A stretch of 64,000 bases of DNA, taken from contig NC_087065.1 of the NCBI RefSeq assembly GCF_963678635.1, forward strand, positions 37,289,888 through 37,353,887, in the 5' to 3' direction. The stretch is from Symsagittifera roscoffensis (taxonomy: Eukaryota; Xenacoelomorpha; Acoela; Convolutidae). Below, piece by piece: positions 26,270 to 38,078 of the stretch. The notes under the pieces are model-generated. The model was not told the DNA's origin. It ran no database searches and was given only the letters and a program-made list of their open reading frames with translations. The position numbers and the translations under genes were made by a program. Numbering within the stretch: the stretch's first letter is position 1; every line of letters begins with the position of its first letter.

Positions 26270-29200
26270 TTCCAGGCAAGGCGCATCCCTGACTTCTCAC
26301 AGAAACTTGTAATTGGCACATCAAGGACAAAATATATCTAACCAGCTCTAGTAAAATCTACAATTCACTCTTACCGCGGGTGGAAACAGTTTTACAAAAC
26401 AGACCAAAGCGCCTCAATACAGTAACCATTATCGCCGGGTTTAAAGATAATAGGCTTCATCTACGAGAAATTGAGCTTAAGTGGAAAAACTTGATCAATT
26501 TAGTTACAAACAAGTTTCAGCCCTAAAACCTAATCATCCCCAAATCAATCCAAAGCTCCAATAATAATGATGTTGATCGCAAACTCTACATTCATAACCA
26601 TGTACTGTTTAACTGAATTAATAAGTTTGTTCATCCACACACACTCATTGTTTTGCCCAATCTTAATCTAAATGTAACCCCTCAAATGTTATATTTACTT
26701 CGCCTTCTTTGGTAATGAATTCTTTACAAATTTTCTTGCTTATATTTTTTCTAATTTCTCTTGATAATCTGACGATACCGTTCCTCCTTATATAATGTCT
26801 GATCAAACACATTGTATCTTATGTAACAACCACCTACACGGCCGTGGAATTTGGTGCACAATATGCGCAGCCTACAAGCATGCAAAATGCAGCGGCCTTA
26901 ACCGAGGCAGCGACCACGATGAAAATTTCAGCTGCATTCGCTGCACCTCTCTGACTATATACAACACTACAACTGACATCCAAGTCCCTCCAACTCAATC
27001 TTAACAAGTTCCTTCGACCAACGATCAAAATCCTGCAATTGCAAACAGCAACGAAACTAACAGCCACACCCGACCCTTGGTCAAATCCCACACCTGAACT
27101 AAAAGATAAAATAAGAACAATCTACAGCCATGTAGTGCACTGGAAACCAGTCTTCATGATCCTCGTAAAAAAACAGAGTTGGGTTTTACTTTATAGAAAC
27201 GCTAAATAAAACCCTCAATTCGTTAATTGAAACAACACATACGCAATGCACGCAACAATGATATTCCCTCACCTCATGCTATGCAAAACCAAATCGGAGA
27301 GTGATAATTCGAACTCCAAAACTATAGCAAGAAAGTTTAAGCACTGACATGAGGGCGAACTGGACAAACTTTTTAACGAGGGAAAAGCGCTGCAAATGCG
27401 CTTGGTAAAGAGTAAGAAAAAGAAAGAAGAAAGTGAAGCACAGCAATTTAATAAATTAACGAGCACCGGAAAAATATCGAGTGCTATTGCTAAATTAACT
27501 GATACCTCCAAGGGAGTTCTCTCACTCGACGAAACCGTCAAAGCTCAAACTGTTGAGAAACACCTTCCCGTGGAGCCAATAAACAAGACTTATACAACAT
27601 CATGCTCCGAAGATACAATCCCTTTCCACTCATCCACATTCGACCAAATAAATACCCAGAAAATTAGGAAGGCTGCCATGACAACACATGGTTCTCATGG
27701 ACCCTCAGGCCTGGATGGAAATGAGTGGAGACGCATACTAATGCACTTTGACCAACAGTCAGATGAAACATCAAAGACACTAGCCAAAATCGCACAGAAA
27801 ATATCGACAGAAATACTAAGTCCTGAGCTGCTCGAACCATTTAATGCCTGTCGACTAATTCCACTTGATAAAAACCCAGGAGTTAGGCCAATTGGCATAA
27901 GTGAAGTCATCCGCAGAATAATAGGTAGAACGATCACAAAGTGCTTACAAAGCGAATCACCAACTATGCCTTGGCCAAAAATGTGGCATCGAATATGCAA
28001 TTCATACGCTTAGGAAGCAATACGAGAAATCCGATTCCGATACAATATTACTGAGAGACGCGGAAAATGCATTTAACTCCCTAAACCTGAACTTGGCTTT
28101 GAAATATATACCCTTCTATATTACCCGCTATACAGAACTCATACTCTAATCCATCTAAGCTCTTCATAAATAAAAAAATTATCTTATCTAGAGAAGGAAC
28201 CACACAAGCAGACCCATTAGCAATGGCGATGTACGGGCTAGCCACTTTACCTTTAATAAAATTAGTCAACGATACCAGCTCAACTCAGAAATGTTATGCA
28301 GACGATGGGAACGCAGTCGGAAATTCGAAAAGCCTGCGAACAGTTCTTGACAATATTATCAAACACGGAAAATATTTTGGATATCACGTAAAGGCATCGA
28401 AATGCCAGCTCATTTTAAAAGATGAACAATACAATGAGGCGTTATAAGTATTCAAAAACACCTAAATTGAAATGAAAAAAGGGGCCAGAGTACTTGGTTC
28501 TGTCATAGGATCCGAGACTGAAAGTAAAAATTTCTTAGAAACTCAGTTAGAAGAAGGTAACAAAATACTGAAAAAATTTCGCAAGATCCCGAAAACATCA
28601 CCACAAAACGTGTACTCCAGTTACACCAAAGCGGTAAAATGTGTAACTATCGTTTTCAGCTAGATCTACACTCAATACCACAGAAAACATGCAGGACCGC
28701 GAGAAGATACTGCAGGAAAATCTCATTCCAAATTTAATTGGAAAAGATAATATTAGCCATCAACTTAGAGACATCTACGTTTCTTTGCCACTGAAAATGG
28801 GTGGTCTAAATATCAAGCTACCTTCTGACTATGAGAATTTTTTAGAACCGTCAATAAAAACATCGTCAGTCTTAGACACATACGACCCATTAACAGCTAT
28901 ATCTGAGCAAGAAAAAACCTATACAAAAATCAAAACACTTAAAACTAAGAACAAACCAAAAGGGAACTAACATTTTGAACAACTTGAGCGACAGTGAAAA
29001 ATACGCACTTGAGCTAGCCTCCGAAAAAGGAGCCTCAAACTGGTTAAACGCACTGCCACTTAGCAGATATAATTTGAACCTAAATAAATCCGAATTCCGG
29101 GATGGAATTTATCTCAGATATGGTTGGGAACCAACCAACACATTCCACTCACATCTGCATGTGGTCAATCTTTCGAACCAACGCCCTTCAATGTGCAAAG

Positions 29201-29690
29201 GGTGGATACACCCACATGAGGCATGACGAAATCAGAGACACCTTTTCCAACCTCATGAGCGAGGTTTGCTATGATGTTGAAATCGAGCCGAAACTTCAGT
29301 CGTTGCAAGGCAAGAGCTTTGTCAACAATTCAACCACAACTGATGAAAACCCTCGACTAGATGTAAAAGCAAACGGATTATGGGGCTCAAGGTTCAGCCA
29401 ACCTTCTTTGATGTCAAAGTCTTCAACCCACACGCAAAAACTTCACGAAGACTACTGAAAGACGCCTATAAGTACCACGAATCACTAAAAAAGTCAAAAT
29501 ACCAACAGAGAGTTTTTCAAGTCGAACAGAGCAGCTTCTGCCCGCTCATTTTTGGCTGCACTGGTGGGGCCGCACGAGCAGCTACGCGGACAATGCAGTG
29601 CATAGCTGAAAAACTTAGTGAAAAAAGGCATGAAAGCTACTCAGAAACAATAAACTATATATGAACTAAGATAAGCTTTGTATACAGGGG
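26270..29690 (+). pseudogene. SGNH-PHD-RT retroelement, decayed (copy 2)
   Basis: Read left to right. ORF1 remnant: KLVIGTSRTKYI (26303-26338) is an esterase block-I-like segment, followed out of frame by HSYRGW and AGFKDNRLHL, the latter resembling the SGNH GxND block. ORF2 starts at MSDQTHC (26795) with a PHD-type finger (C..C, GIWC..C, H..C, C..C). A linker with VHWKP follows. RT fingers LIPLDKNPGVRPIGISEVI lie at ~27850-27910, and the palm CYADDGNAVGN at ~28290. The C-terminal region has AKGGYTHMRHDEIRD, LDVKANG and FFDVKVFNPH (~29200-29430), and TINYI..TKISF near the end. It has at least eight frame breaks and is on the opposite strand to the host gene. The order esterase then PHD-RT-nuclease is seen here; the exact clade is not known to me. 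Confidence 0.8.
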
Positions 29691-29928
29691 TGCAGATCAC
29701 TGCGAAAGACAATTCAATTAGTGCTATTATATAGGAGGGACGGTGGAAGTAAATACCTAAAATGACAATGCATTAAATGCTGACTTGACTTAATTCCTGC
29801 AAAATTGTTCACTGATGTATTTATATAATGCTGGTATGGGCCCTATCCAGTTTGCGCACGACCGCACCTAAACAGAAGGGTCCCTTTTATAATTTACCTC
29901 TTTTTCTAGATAGATAGATATGGATTAC

Positions 29929-30142
29929 CTGAACAAAGACATTTGGCCCCAATGAAGAGTAGATTAATAATTTGACATCGTCGCTAAAGCTTTCGAAGTT
30001 ACAACTTGTGACCCCAACATCGTTTCCTTGTGATTGAGCCATGTTTGCAATTTCATTACGTAAATTTTGGTAATCACGAGAAAACGAAAATTTTCTTCCG
30101 TCTGAGAATAAGATTCCAATTCTTTCCAAAGATTTGCTGCAA
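29929..30142 (-). CDS. VWA-domain gene, exon 3 (C-terminal half of VWA)
   Basis: A 214 nt exon has a TTGACAG acceptor and a TTCAG|GTAATC donor. With two bases from the preceding exon it opens as I-CSKSLERIGILFSDGRK. RIGILFSDG fits VWA strand 4 with its SDG turn, and LRNEIANMAQSQGNDVGV, FSDDVKLLIYSS and GPNVFVQ fit the following helix, strand and last helix. VWA domains bind ligands in extracellular matrix, channel and adhesion proteins. The exon ends in phase 0. Its first ~143 nt were copied into the triplicated block (33940-34082 and 37880-38022), losing the donor side. Confidence 0.75.
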
Positions 30143-30282
30143 CTGTCAATTAAATATTCAAGACCTGAACATATGATCAAGATGAAACTTTTGAACAATA
30201 TTGAACCTTATAAACTAAATTGTGAAATACAAAACACAAATTAATAACACGAACTTTCTTTCTTTTGAAATATTAAACTTAC

Positions 30283-30355
30283 ATGCATTGAGCCCAGCAG
30301 CATTGTTTGAACTTTGACAACACACGAAGATAAGCAACGGTTTTACCATTTAACC
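30283..30355 (-). CDS. VWA-domain gene, exon 2 (VWA middle)
   Basis: A 73 nt exon lies between a CTTTTTAG acceptor and a perfect GTAAGT donor. Only one reading frame is open. It encodes LNGKTVAYLRVLSKFKQCC and on, matching the n-GKT-aLr-l helix that follows the second strand in VWA domains. Phases match exons 1 and 3. Whole extra copies lie at 34223-34295 and 38163-38235. Confidence 0.7.
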
Positions 30356-30634
30356 CTAAAAAGAAGGCAAGGAAACATAATATTTGGATAGCATTGTGTT
30401 GATTGCAAAAAAAATAACTTAACAAAAAAACTAAGATTTTAATTGCATATTGATAGTTAAAAACATGAAGCGAGTGCAAATTTTATGGAAAAGTATTTAT
30501 TGACAAAAAAACTATGTTAATTTTCAATACGGATTTGTAAAAAGAAAATCAAGCACACTTCAAATGGTTATCTATCTTTAAAAAATTGACACAATCAACA
30601 ATGGAAACATGTAGAAACTATTTATACGGATTAC

Positions 30635-30782
30635 GAATATACCTTCGAATTACATCAGGTCTTGAAGACATGATATATTGTGCCAGTCGGTCATATCTGG
30701 AAGTTTGGCCTTGTTTGGGCCTAATTGTTGTGATAAACTTATTGAATAGTTTCATGTGATATGATACACTCATAATGGTACG
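30635..30782 (-). CDS. VWA-domain gene, exon 1 in window (VWA start); 5' end tentative
   Basis: The open frame encodes SYHMKLFNKFITTI... YDRLAQYIMSSRPDVIRRYI, compatible with the first helix and second strand of a VWA domain. The donor C|GTAATC at 30634 is the only one giving the phase exon 2 needs. The acceptor is uncertain: TTATAAG before 30782 is used here. The strand-1/MIDAS aspartate is not in this exon and must lie upstream, beyond the retroelement insertions and probably outside the window. Nucleotides 30680-30714 match the LTR terminus in antisense. Extra copies are centred at 34575-34722 and 38516-38664. Confidence 0.55.
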
Positions 30783-30999
30783 CTTATAAGAAGGCCCGGT
30801 ACGGGATTTTAGAGACAAGCTCGTCAAGCACCAATACTCCACCTCTACCCGGGCATCCCCGCCGGAACCTCCACCCGTCAAAAACCAGGTTGTAATCGCT
30901 TTCATTTCTTTTTTGTTATTAGTTTTTTTAAAATCCAGTTCTCTACAATCCATTTCACAATCTATTCTTTTTCTTGTTTTGCCTCTTTTGTACCCTGTT

Positions 31000-31205
31000 T
31001 TGTGAATGTCCGTGCCGAAGTACAGGCCGAAGTGGCTTCACACATTGAGCAGGAAACTGGTAATAGGAACCTCAAGGACCAAGTACTGCAGCCCCAGATA
31101 TGTCGGAGCCACGGTTTACTCGTACAGAGGTGCAAAGCTAGCCGACCTTACCTGGTGCCCTAACAGAAAACTTGGTGCTCTAAATAACTCTTTGTTTCGC
31201 CTTAT
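31000..31205 (+). pseudogene. SGNH-PHD-RT retroelement copy 3, left part (esterase N-terminus)
   Basis: The frame from 31006 encodes RKLVIGTSRTKYCSP..VGATVYSYRGAKLADL. This matches the esterase remnant of copy 2 (QKLVIGTSRTKYI, HSYRGW) and looks like SGNH block I with GTS in place of GDS. It runs straight into the LTR at 31206; the element's right part resumes beyond the other LTR at 62808. Identical copies at 34940-35145 and 38881-39086 belong to the 3.94 kb triplication. Confidence 0.7.
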
Positions 31206-32113
31206 TGTAACATTCGTCTACTGCAGTCACACATGAGGCTTAAGAAAAATAGGCCCTATAACTATTGGCTCAAGAGTCAGGGACACTATCTCTTGTGTTT
31301 TTCCACCTCAAATCAGTCGGAGCCAATTCGGTTCGTTTGTGACATGAGACTACGACTCGTTACAGCTTAAAGGCTACTACCAAAATATCCCCCCACTCTA
31401 GAATTAAGAACGTCCTCATATTTAGGTCTCTAGATACCCAAAATACATGAACGCCGTTAAAAACCGGGTTGGAACAATCCGTTAAGTTACTTTTTATTAG
31501 ACAGTGGAACTTTGATCCATTTCAGATGGATCAACCTAAAACTCGCCTCAACTCAACATAACAATTATAAAACACACTCTAGAAATTTAAATTTGTACTC
31601 ACATCGTAGCACGCTCAAGAACTGGGAGTAATCAAGTCGGTAATCAACTCGAGAATCAAATAATGTAATTAAAATGAGTTTAATGTTTGTCAGTTTTAAC
31701 AACAAGAACAAGTTCGTACTCAAGACTATAATTTCTCGTGAACCATTGGGACACTCAAGCTGTCCACCTTTCCACCGAAGGTTCACTCTAGTCCAGTTTA
31801 GAATAGTACTCCAGTCAAGTCACAATAATCCAGTTCGTGGGAATACTCTTGTCTCTGTTTCGAATGGGACAGCTCTACTCTAGGTTATTGCTGTGACGGA
31901 AATTGCGAATAGCAATTTCCTACCGATTTTTCTTGCAACTTTCCCGCGATTGTCACTCGATTGTTCTGACTTCTCTCTTTTGACTTTCAGTTATCGCGAG
32001 AAAATCGTGCATGACATGCTCCATTCGAATTTTTGAAAAACTTAATTTCACCCCAAAATCAAGTGCTCTTGCTTTTCTCAAGGTCAAACTTCCAAATATG
32101 ACCGACTGGCACA
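31206..32113 (-). repeat. LTR copy in triplication unit 1 (908 bp)
   Basis: Same length and ends as the element LTRs: TGTGCCAGTCGG... to ...GAATGTTACA on the minus strand. It includes a perfect 9 bp stem / 5 nt loop hairpin (GGAAATTGC gaata GCAATTTCC) at 31898-31920. Confidence 0.93.
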
Positions 32114-32542
32114 TACTCCCCGGACTCAAGATCGATGTCCTCATCGCGTGCTGTCTTCTGCCAGTGAGTCCCCGAAAACCGAGTGTTTCTCAAGGTACAG
32201 TGCCAGTGGTCATTTACAGAAGTTTGCAGCAGACTTAAGCTTATCTACACCCCAAAATTCACGGCCATGTAAAATTTTCACACTATCGCTAAACAGCAAT
32301 CAAAATCTGCACACACCTGCACCTATGAATTCTCGCTTTTCAAGCCAATTATTTAAAATTTCTTTTGTCCCATTCAATTAGGAAATTGTCATGCAGCATT
32401 TTCGTTTATATAATAGATATAGCATATTAATAACAATATCTTGTTTTGTTAAAATTTCTTTTTCGTGAACCCAGGTTTCACCCGGATCCACACTCAAGCC
32501 CCCTTTCCCTCTCAAGACTCAAGATCCATTCGAACCATCCAC

Positions 32543-33939
32543 TCACCTCGCACTCTTCGCCTTGGAGGTGCTGCACCCTGAAGTACTAGATACGGCAAAC
32601 TGTCTCAACAGTTCTTCTTCATCATCGGAGCTAATCACGATTTCCTCCCAAGCCTTCAGCTGTTCATAGGATCGCATCCATTCTCTTTGCTCCTGGAACC
32701 TCTTTGCCTGGTTGGGTAGTGCCTTCACCCTAGATTCCCGGTTCAAACAAAAGGAGTTGTGCAGGCTCAAGCTCACGTTCTTTGCCAGGTCCTCCTCTAG
32801 TATCGATTCCCTCGCTTTGGTATTGTCTCTAGACATTTTACCCACTCTCTTCCATCCTGTTGTGATCGCATTTCGATGGGTTAACAGGGGTCTCTTGAAA
32901 GCTTCTGGCCCAATCTCGGCCTGGAACTGTCGATACTCCTTTTGATGCTTTCTCATGTGATCTTTCGTTGTCATGTACAACCAAGACGTCAGTGTCGCCC
33001 GAAACCATGGAAAGTACCTCAAACGACTCCATATGTGTCTGACTTCCGTCGGTATGGCGAATACTTTGCACGCAGTCTCAAACAACTCGAGTCTCCTGCT
33101 GTAGTCTATCGCGTATATTGACTCAGCCGTTGGCGTCGTTGCTTCCCGATACTTCGTCACATTCTCTTCTATCCATCTCAGAGCCAACATCGTACTCACT
33201 ACTAAGAGCGTCACCTTCTGCCGGTGATCCGGTAGTCCGATCGAGCGAATTTCTTCCATATCCCACACCAGGCAAAGGTTCTTGTGATCTGGATACCACA
33301 CCGTTTGTGCCAAACAGTGGCATGGGCATTCTCCATGGGTAATCTCAATGCTCCTGAGGTTACGCTCCCCCGAGGCTTCCAAGAGAGGCTCAAGCTCCAT
33401 CATTTTCTCATGCATCGTGTCATTATCTTCCATGTTTGGAGCACCTCCCACAGGCTTTCCGATCACGTTTTGTCTCTCGTGATCGCTGGTATTCTCACTC
33501 TCCAACTTCAAAAGTTCTTCTCCCCAGATTTCACTCAAGTCATCTCTCAATTCTTTTGGTACTATACCTCTGATTTTTCTCAACAACTTGTGCGAGTGAT
33601 GCGATATCCGAGCCAACCTCACGCACTTGGGCACTGAGAAGGCCTTGTCTACCAATATTCTCTGGCTGGATGCTTCCACCATCGCCATGTGCAGTGGGTA
33701 GTGGCTTCCGCACAAATTGGCCATCATTGACCCTATCAGGGATTTTGCGTTCAATGGCAGGCCATAAGCTTCGCTCATGGGAAACCCCATTTCTGCCTCG
33801 AGACCAACCTTCCAGCTCCGGATATGCTTTTGAGTCACCTGCAACACTCCCGGCCATGATTCCACGCTCAACGCCGTCACTAAATGGTGTTCAGACTCTA
33901 GTCTTTCCAGTGACTGCAGACTACACATTCTCGAGAAGA
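32543..33939 (-). pseudogene. 3' fragment of the giant element's third ORF (unit 1)
   Basis: About 460 codons identical to the C-terminal part of the ORF at 40400-43621, starting at FSRMCSLQS. It ends in ...SKAKSAR with TGA, where unit 3 reads TGT and runs eight residues further. It is a duplication product without the element's upstream signals. Confidence 0.85.
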
Positions 33940-36900
33940 TACAACTTGTGACCCCAACATCGTTTCCTTAGGGTTGAGCCATGTTTGCAATTTCATTACG
34001 TAAATTTTGGTAATCACGAGAAAACGAAAATTTTCTTCCGTCTGAGAATAAGATTCCAATTCTTTCCAAAGATTTGCTGCAACTGTCAATTAAATATTCA
34101 AGACCTGAACATATGATCAAGATGAAACTTTTGAACAATATTGAACCTTATAAACTAAATTGTGAAATACAAAACACAAATTAATAACACGAACTTTCTT
34201 TCTTTTGAAATATTAAACTTACATGCATTGAGCCCAGCAGCATTGTTTGAACTTTGACAACACACGAAGATAAGCAACGGTTTTACCATTTAACCCTAAA
34301 AAGAAGGCAAGGAAACATAATATTTGGATAGCATTGTGTTGATTGCAAAAAAAATAACTTAACAAAAAAACTAAGATTTTAATTGCATATTGATAGTTAA
34401 AAACATGAAGCGAGTGCAAATTTTATGGAAAAGTATTTATTGACAAAAAAACTATGTTAATTTTCAATACGGATTTGTAAAAAGAAAATCAAGCACACTT
34501 CAAATGGTTATCTATCTTTAAAAAATTGACACAATCAACAATGGAAACATGTAGAAACTATTTATACGGATTACGAATATACCTTCGAATTACATCAGGT
34601 CTTGAAGACATGATATATTGTGCCAGTCGGTCATATCTGGAAGTTTGGCCTTGTTTGGGCTTAATTGTTGTGATAAACTTATTGAATAGTTTCATGTGAT
34701 ATGATACACTCATAATGGTACGCTTGTAAGAAGGCCCGGTACGGGATTTTAGAGACAAGCTCGTCAAGCACCAATACTCCACCTCTACCCGGGCATCCCC
34801 GCCGGAACCTCCACCCGTCAAAAACCAGGTTGTAATCGCTTTCATTTCTTTTTTGTTATTAGTTTTTTTAAAATCCAGTTCTCTACAATCCATTTCACAA
34901 TCTATTCTTTTTCTTGTTTTGCCTCTTTTGTACCCTGTTTTGTGAATGTCCGTGCCGAAGTACAGGCCGAAGTGGCTTCACACATTGAGCAGGAAACTGG
35001 TAATAGGAACCTCAAGGACCAAGTACTGCAGCCCCAGATATGTCGGAGCCACGGTTTACTCGTACAGAGGTGCAAAGCTAGCCGACCTTACCTGGTGCCC
35101 TAACAGAAAACTTGGTGCTCTAAATAACTCTTTGTTTCGCCTTATTGTAACATTCGTCTACTGCAGTCACACATGAGGCTTAAGAAAAACAGGCCCTATA
35201 ACTATTGGCTCAAGAGTCAGGGACACTATCTCTTGTGTTTTTCCACCTCAAATCAGTCGGAGCCAATTCGGTTCGTTTGTGACATGAGACTACGACTCGT
35301 TACAGCTTAAAGGCTACTACCAAAATATCCCCCCACTCTAGAATTAAGAACGTCCTCATATTTAGGTCTCTAGATACCCAAAATACATGAACGCCGTTAA
35401 AAACCGGGTTGGAACAATCCGTTAAGTTACTTTTTATTAGACAGTGGAACTTTGATCCATTTCAGATGGATCAACCTAAAACTCGCCTCACCTCAACATA
35501 ACAATTATAAAACACACTCTAGAAATTTAAATTTGTACTCACATCGTAGCACGCTCAAGAACTGGGAGTAATCAAGTCGGTAATCAACTCGAGAATCAAA
35601 TAATGTAATTAAAATGAGTTTAATGTTTGTCAGTTTTAACAACAAGAACAAGTTCGTACTCAAGACTATAATTTCTCGTGAACCATTGGGACACTCAAGC
35701 TGTCCACCTTTCCACCGAAGGTTCACTCTAGTCCAGTTTAGAATAGTACTCCAGTCAAGTCACAATAATCCAGTTCGTGGGAATACTCTTGTCTCTGTTT
35801 CGAATGGGACAGCTCTACTCTAGGTTATTGCTGTGACGGAAATTGCGAATAGCAATTTCCTACCGATTTTTCTTGCAACTTTCCCGCGATTGTCACTCGA
35901 TTGTTCTGACTTCTCTCTTTTGACTTTCAGTTATCGCGAGAAAATCGTGCATGACATGCTCCATTCGAATTTTTGAAAAACTTAATTTCACCCCAAAATC
36001 AAGTGCTCTTGCTTTTCTCAAGGTCAAACTTCCAAATATGACCGACTGGCACATACTCCCCGGACTCAAGATCGATGTCCTCATCGCGTGCTGTCTTCTG
36101 CCAGTGAGTCCCCGAAAACCGAGTGTTTCTCAAGGTACAGTGCCAGTGGTCATTTACAGAAGTTTGCAGCAGACTTAAGCTTATCTACACCCCAAAATTC
36201 ACGGCCATGTAAAATTTTCACACTATCGCTAAACAGCAATCAAAATCTGCACACACCTGCACCTATGAATTCTCGCTTTTCAAGCCAATTATTTAAAATT
36301 TCTTTTGTCCCATTCAATTAGGAAATTGTCATGCAGCATTTTCGTTTATATAATAGATATAGCATATTAATAACAATATCTTGTTTTGTTAAAATTTCTT
36401 TTTCGTGAACCCAGGTTTCACCCGGATCCACACTCAAGCCCCCTTTCCCTCTCAAGACTCAAGATCCATTCGAACCATCCACTCACCTCGCACTCTTCGC
36501 CTTGGAGGTGCTGCACCCTGAAGTACTAGATACGGCAAACTGTCTCAACAGTTCTTCTTCATCATCGGAGCTAATCACGATTTCCTCCCAAGCCTTCAGC
36601 TGTTCATAGGATCGCATCCATTCTCTTTGCTCCTGGAACCTCTTTGCCTGGTTGGGTAGTGCCTTCACCCTAGATTCCCGGTTCAAACAAAAGGAGTTGT
36701 GCAGGCTCAAGCTCACGTTCTTTGCCAGGTCCTCCTCTAGTATCGATTCCCTCGCTTTGGTATTGTCTCTAGACATTTTACCCACTCTCTTCCATCCTGT
36801 TGTGATCGCATTTCGATGGGTTAACAGGGGTCTCTTGAAAGCTTCTGGCCCAATCTCGGCCTGGAACTGTCGATACTCCTTTTGATGCTTTCTCATGTGA

Positions 36901-37879
36901 TCTTTCGTTGTCATGTACAACCAAGACGTCAGTGTCGCCCGAAACCATGGAAAGTACCTCAAACGACTCCATATGTGTCTGACTTCCGTCGGTATGGCGA
37001 ATACTTTGCACGCAGTCTCAAACAACTCGAGTCTCCTGCTGTAGTCTATCGCGTATATTGACTCAGCCGTTGGCGTCGTTGCTTCCCGATACTTCGTCAC
37101 ATTCTCTTCTATCCATCTCAGAGCCAACATCGTACTCACTACTAAGAGCGTCACCTTCTTCCGGTGATCCGGTAGTCCGATCGAGCGAATTTCTTCCATA
37201 TCCCACACCAGGCAAAGGTTCTTGTGATCTGGATACCACACCGTTTGTGCCAAACAGTGGCATGGGCATTCTCCATGGGTAATCTCAATGCTCCTGAGGT
37301 TACGCTCCCCCGAGGCTTCCAAGAGAGGCTCAAGCTCCATCATTTTCTCATGCATCGTGTCATTATCTTCCATGTTTGGAGCACCTCCCACAGGCTTTCC
37401 GATCACGTTTTGTCTCTCGTGATCGCTGGTATTCTCACTCTCCAACTTCAAAAGTTCTTCTCCCCAGATTTCACTCAAGTCATCTCTCAATTCTTTTGGT
37501 ACTATACCTCTGATTTTTCTCAACAACTTGTGCGAGTGATGCGATATCCGAGCCAACCTCACGCACTTGGGCACTGAGAAGGCCTTGTCCACCAATATTC
37601 TCTGGCTGGATGCTTCCACCATCGCCATGTGCAGTGGGTAGTGGCTTCCGCACAAATTGGCCATCATTGACCCTATCAGGGATTTTGCGTTCAATGGCAG
37701 GCCATAAGCTTCGCTCATGGGAAACCCCATTTCTGCCTCGAGACCAACCTTCCAGCTCCGGATATGCTTTTGAGTCACCTGCAACACTCCCGGCCATGAT
37801 TCCACGCTCAACGCCGTCACTAAATGGTGTTCAGACTCTAGTCTTTCCAGTGACTGCAGACTACACATTCTCGAGAAGA
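33940..37879. repeat. 3.94 kb tandem triplication, unit 2
   Basis: Nearly identical to unit 1. Differences include CCTTAGGGTTGAG for CCTTGTGATTGAG at 33967-33979 and CTTGTAAG for CTTATAAG at 34723-34730. The left junction fuses truncated VWA exon 3 to the element ORF fragment of unit 1, with no more than 1 bp of microhomology. Confidence 0.95.
35146..36053 (-). repeat. LTR copy in triplication unit 2 (908 bp)
   Basis: Identical in length and ends to the other LTRs. It differs from the unit 1 copy at isolated positions, for example GCCTCACC against GCCTCAAC near 35487. Confidence 0.93.
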
Positions 37880-38078
37880 TACAACTTGTGACCCCAACAT
37901 CGTTTCCTTGTGATTGAGCCATGTTTGCAATTTCATTACGTAAATTTTGGTAATCACGAGAAAACGAAAATTTTCTTCCGTCTGAGAATAAGATTCCAAT
38001 TCTTTTCAAAGATTTGCTGCAACTGTCAATTAAATATTCAAGACCTGAACATATGATCAAGATGAAACTTTTGAACAA
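36483..38078 (-). pseudogene. Host-element chimeric ORF (unit 3/2 junction)
   Basis: A 531-codon open frame starts in VWA intron and exon 3 sequence (MFKSFILII... GILFSDGRK ... NDVGVTSC). It crosses the triplication junction at 37879/37880 without a frame break and continues as the C-terminal part of the element's third ORF (FSRMCSLQS...). The first ~20 codons are intronic on the host gene model, so translation of the whole frame is doubtful. A transcript of the VWA gene would, however, splice exon 2 onto exon 3 and read into element sequence. Confidence 0.6.

Larger units (their letters stand above)
30000..33939. repeat. 3.94 kb tandem triplication, unit 1
   Basis: The unit runs from inside VWA exon 3 through exons 2 and 1, the esterase fragment, a whole LTR, the 3' untranslated part of the giant element and the last ~465 codons of its third ORF. 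It ends at ...CTCGAGAAGA, where the next unit begins TACAACTTG. The left part continues into unique host DNA, so this unit keeps the original left junction. Confidence 0.95.

Noticed and set aside
31006-31236. 76-codon ORF as a separate small gene
   Set aside because: It is the esterase fragment of copy 3 of the SGNH-PHD-RT element running into the LTR.
32838-33071. 77-codon minus ORF and its copies at 36778 and 40719
   Set aside because: Out-of-frame reading inside the third element ORF.
31206-36053. Three left LTRs as three separate insertions or solo LTRs
   Set aside because: Flanks on both sides are the same in all copies, so they are products of the 3.94 kb triplication.
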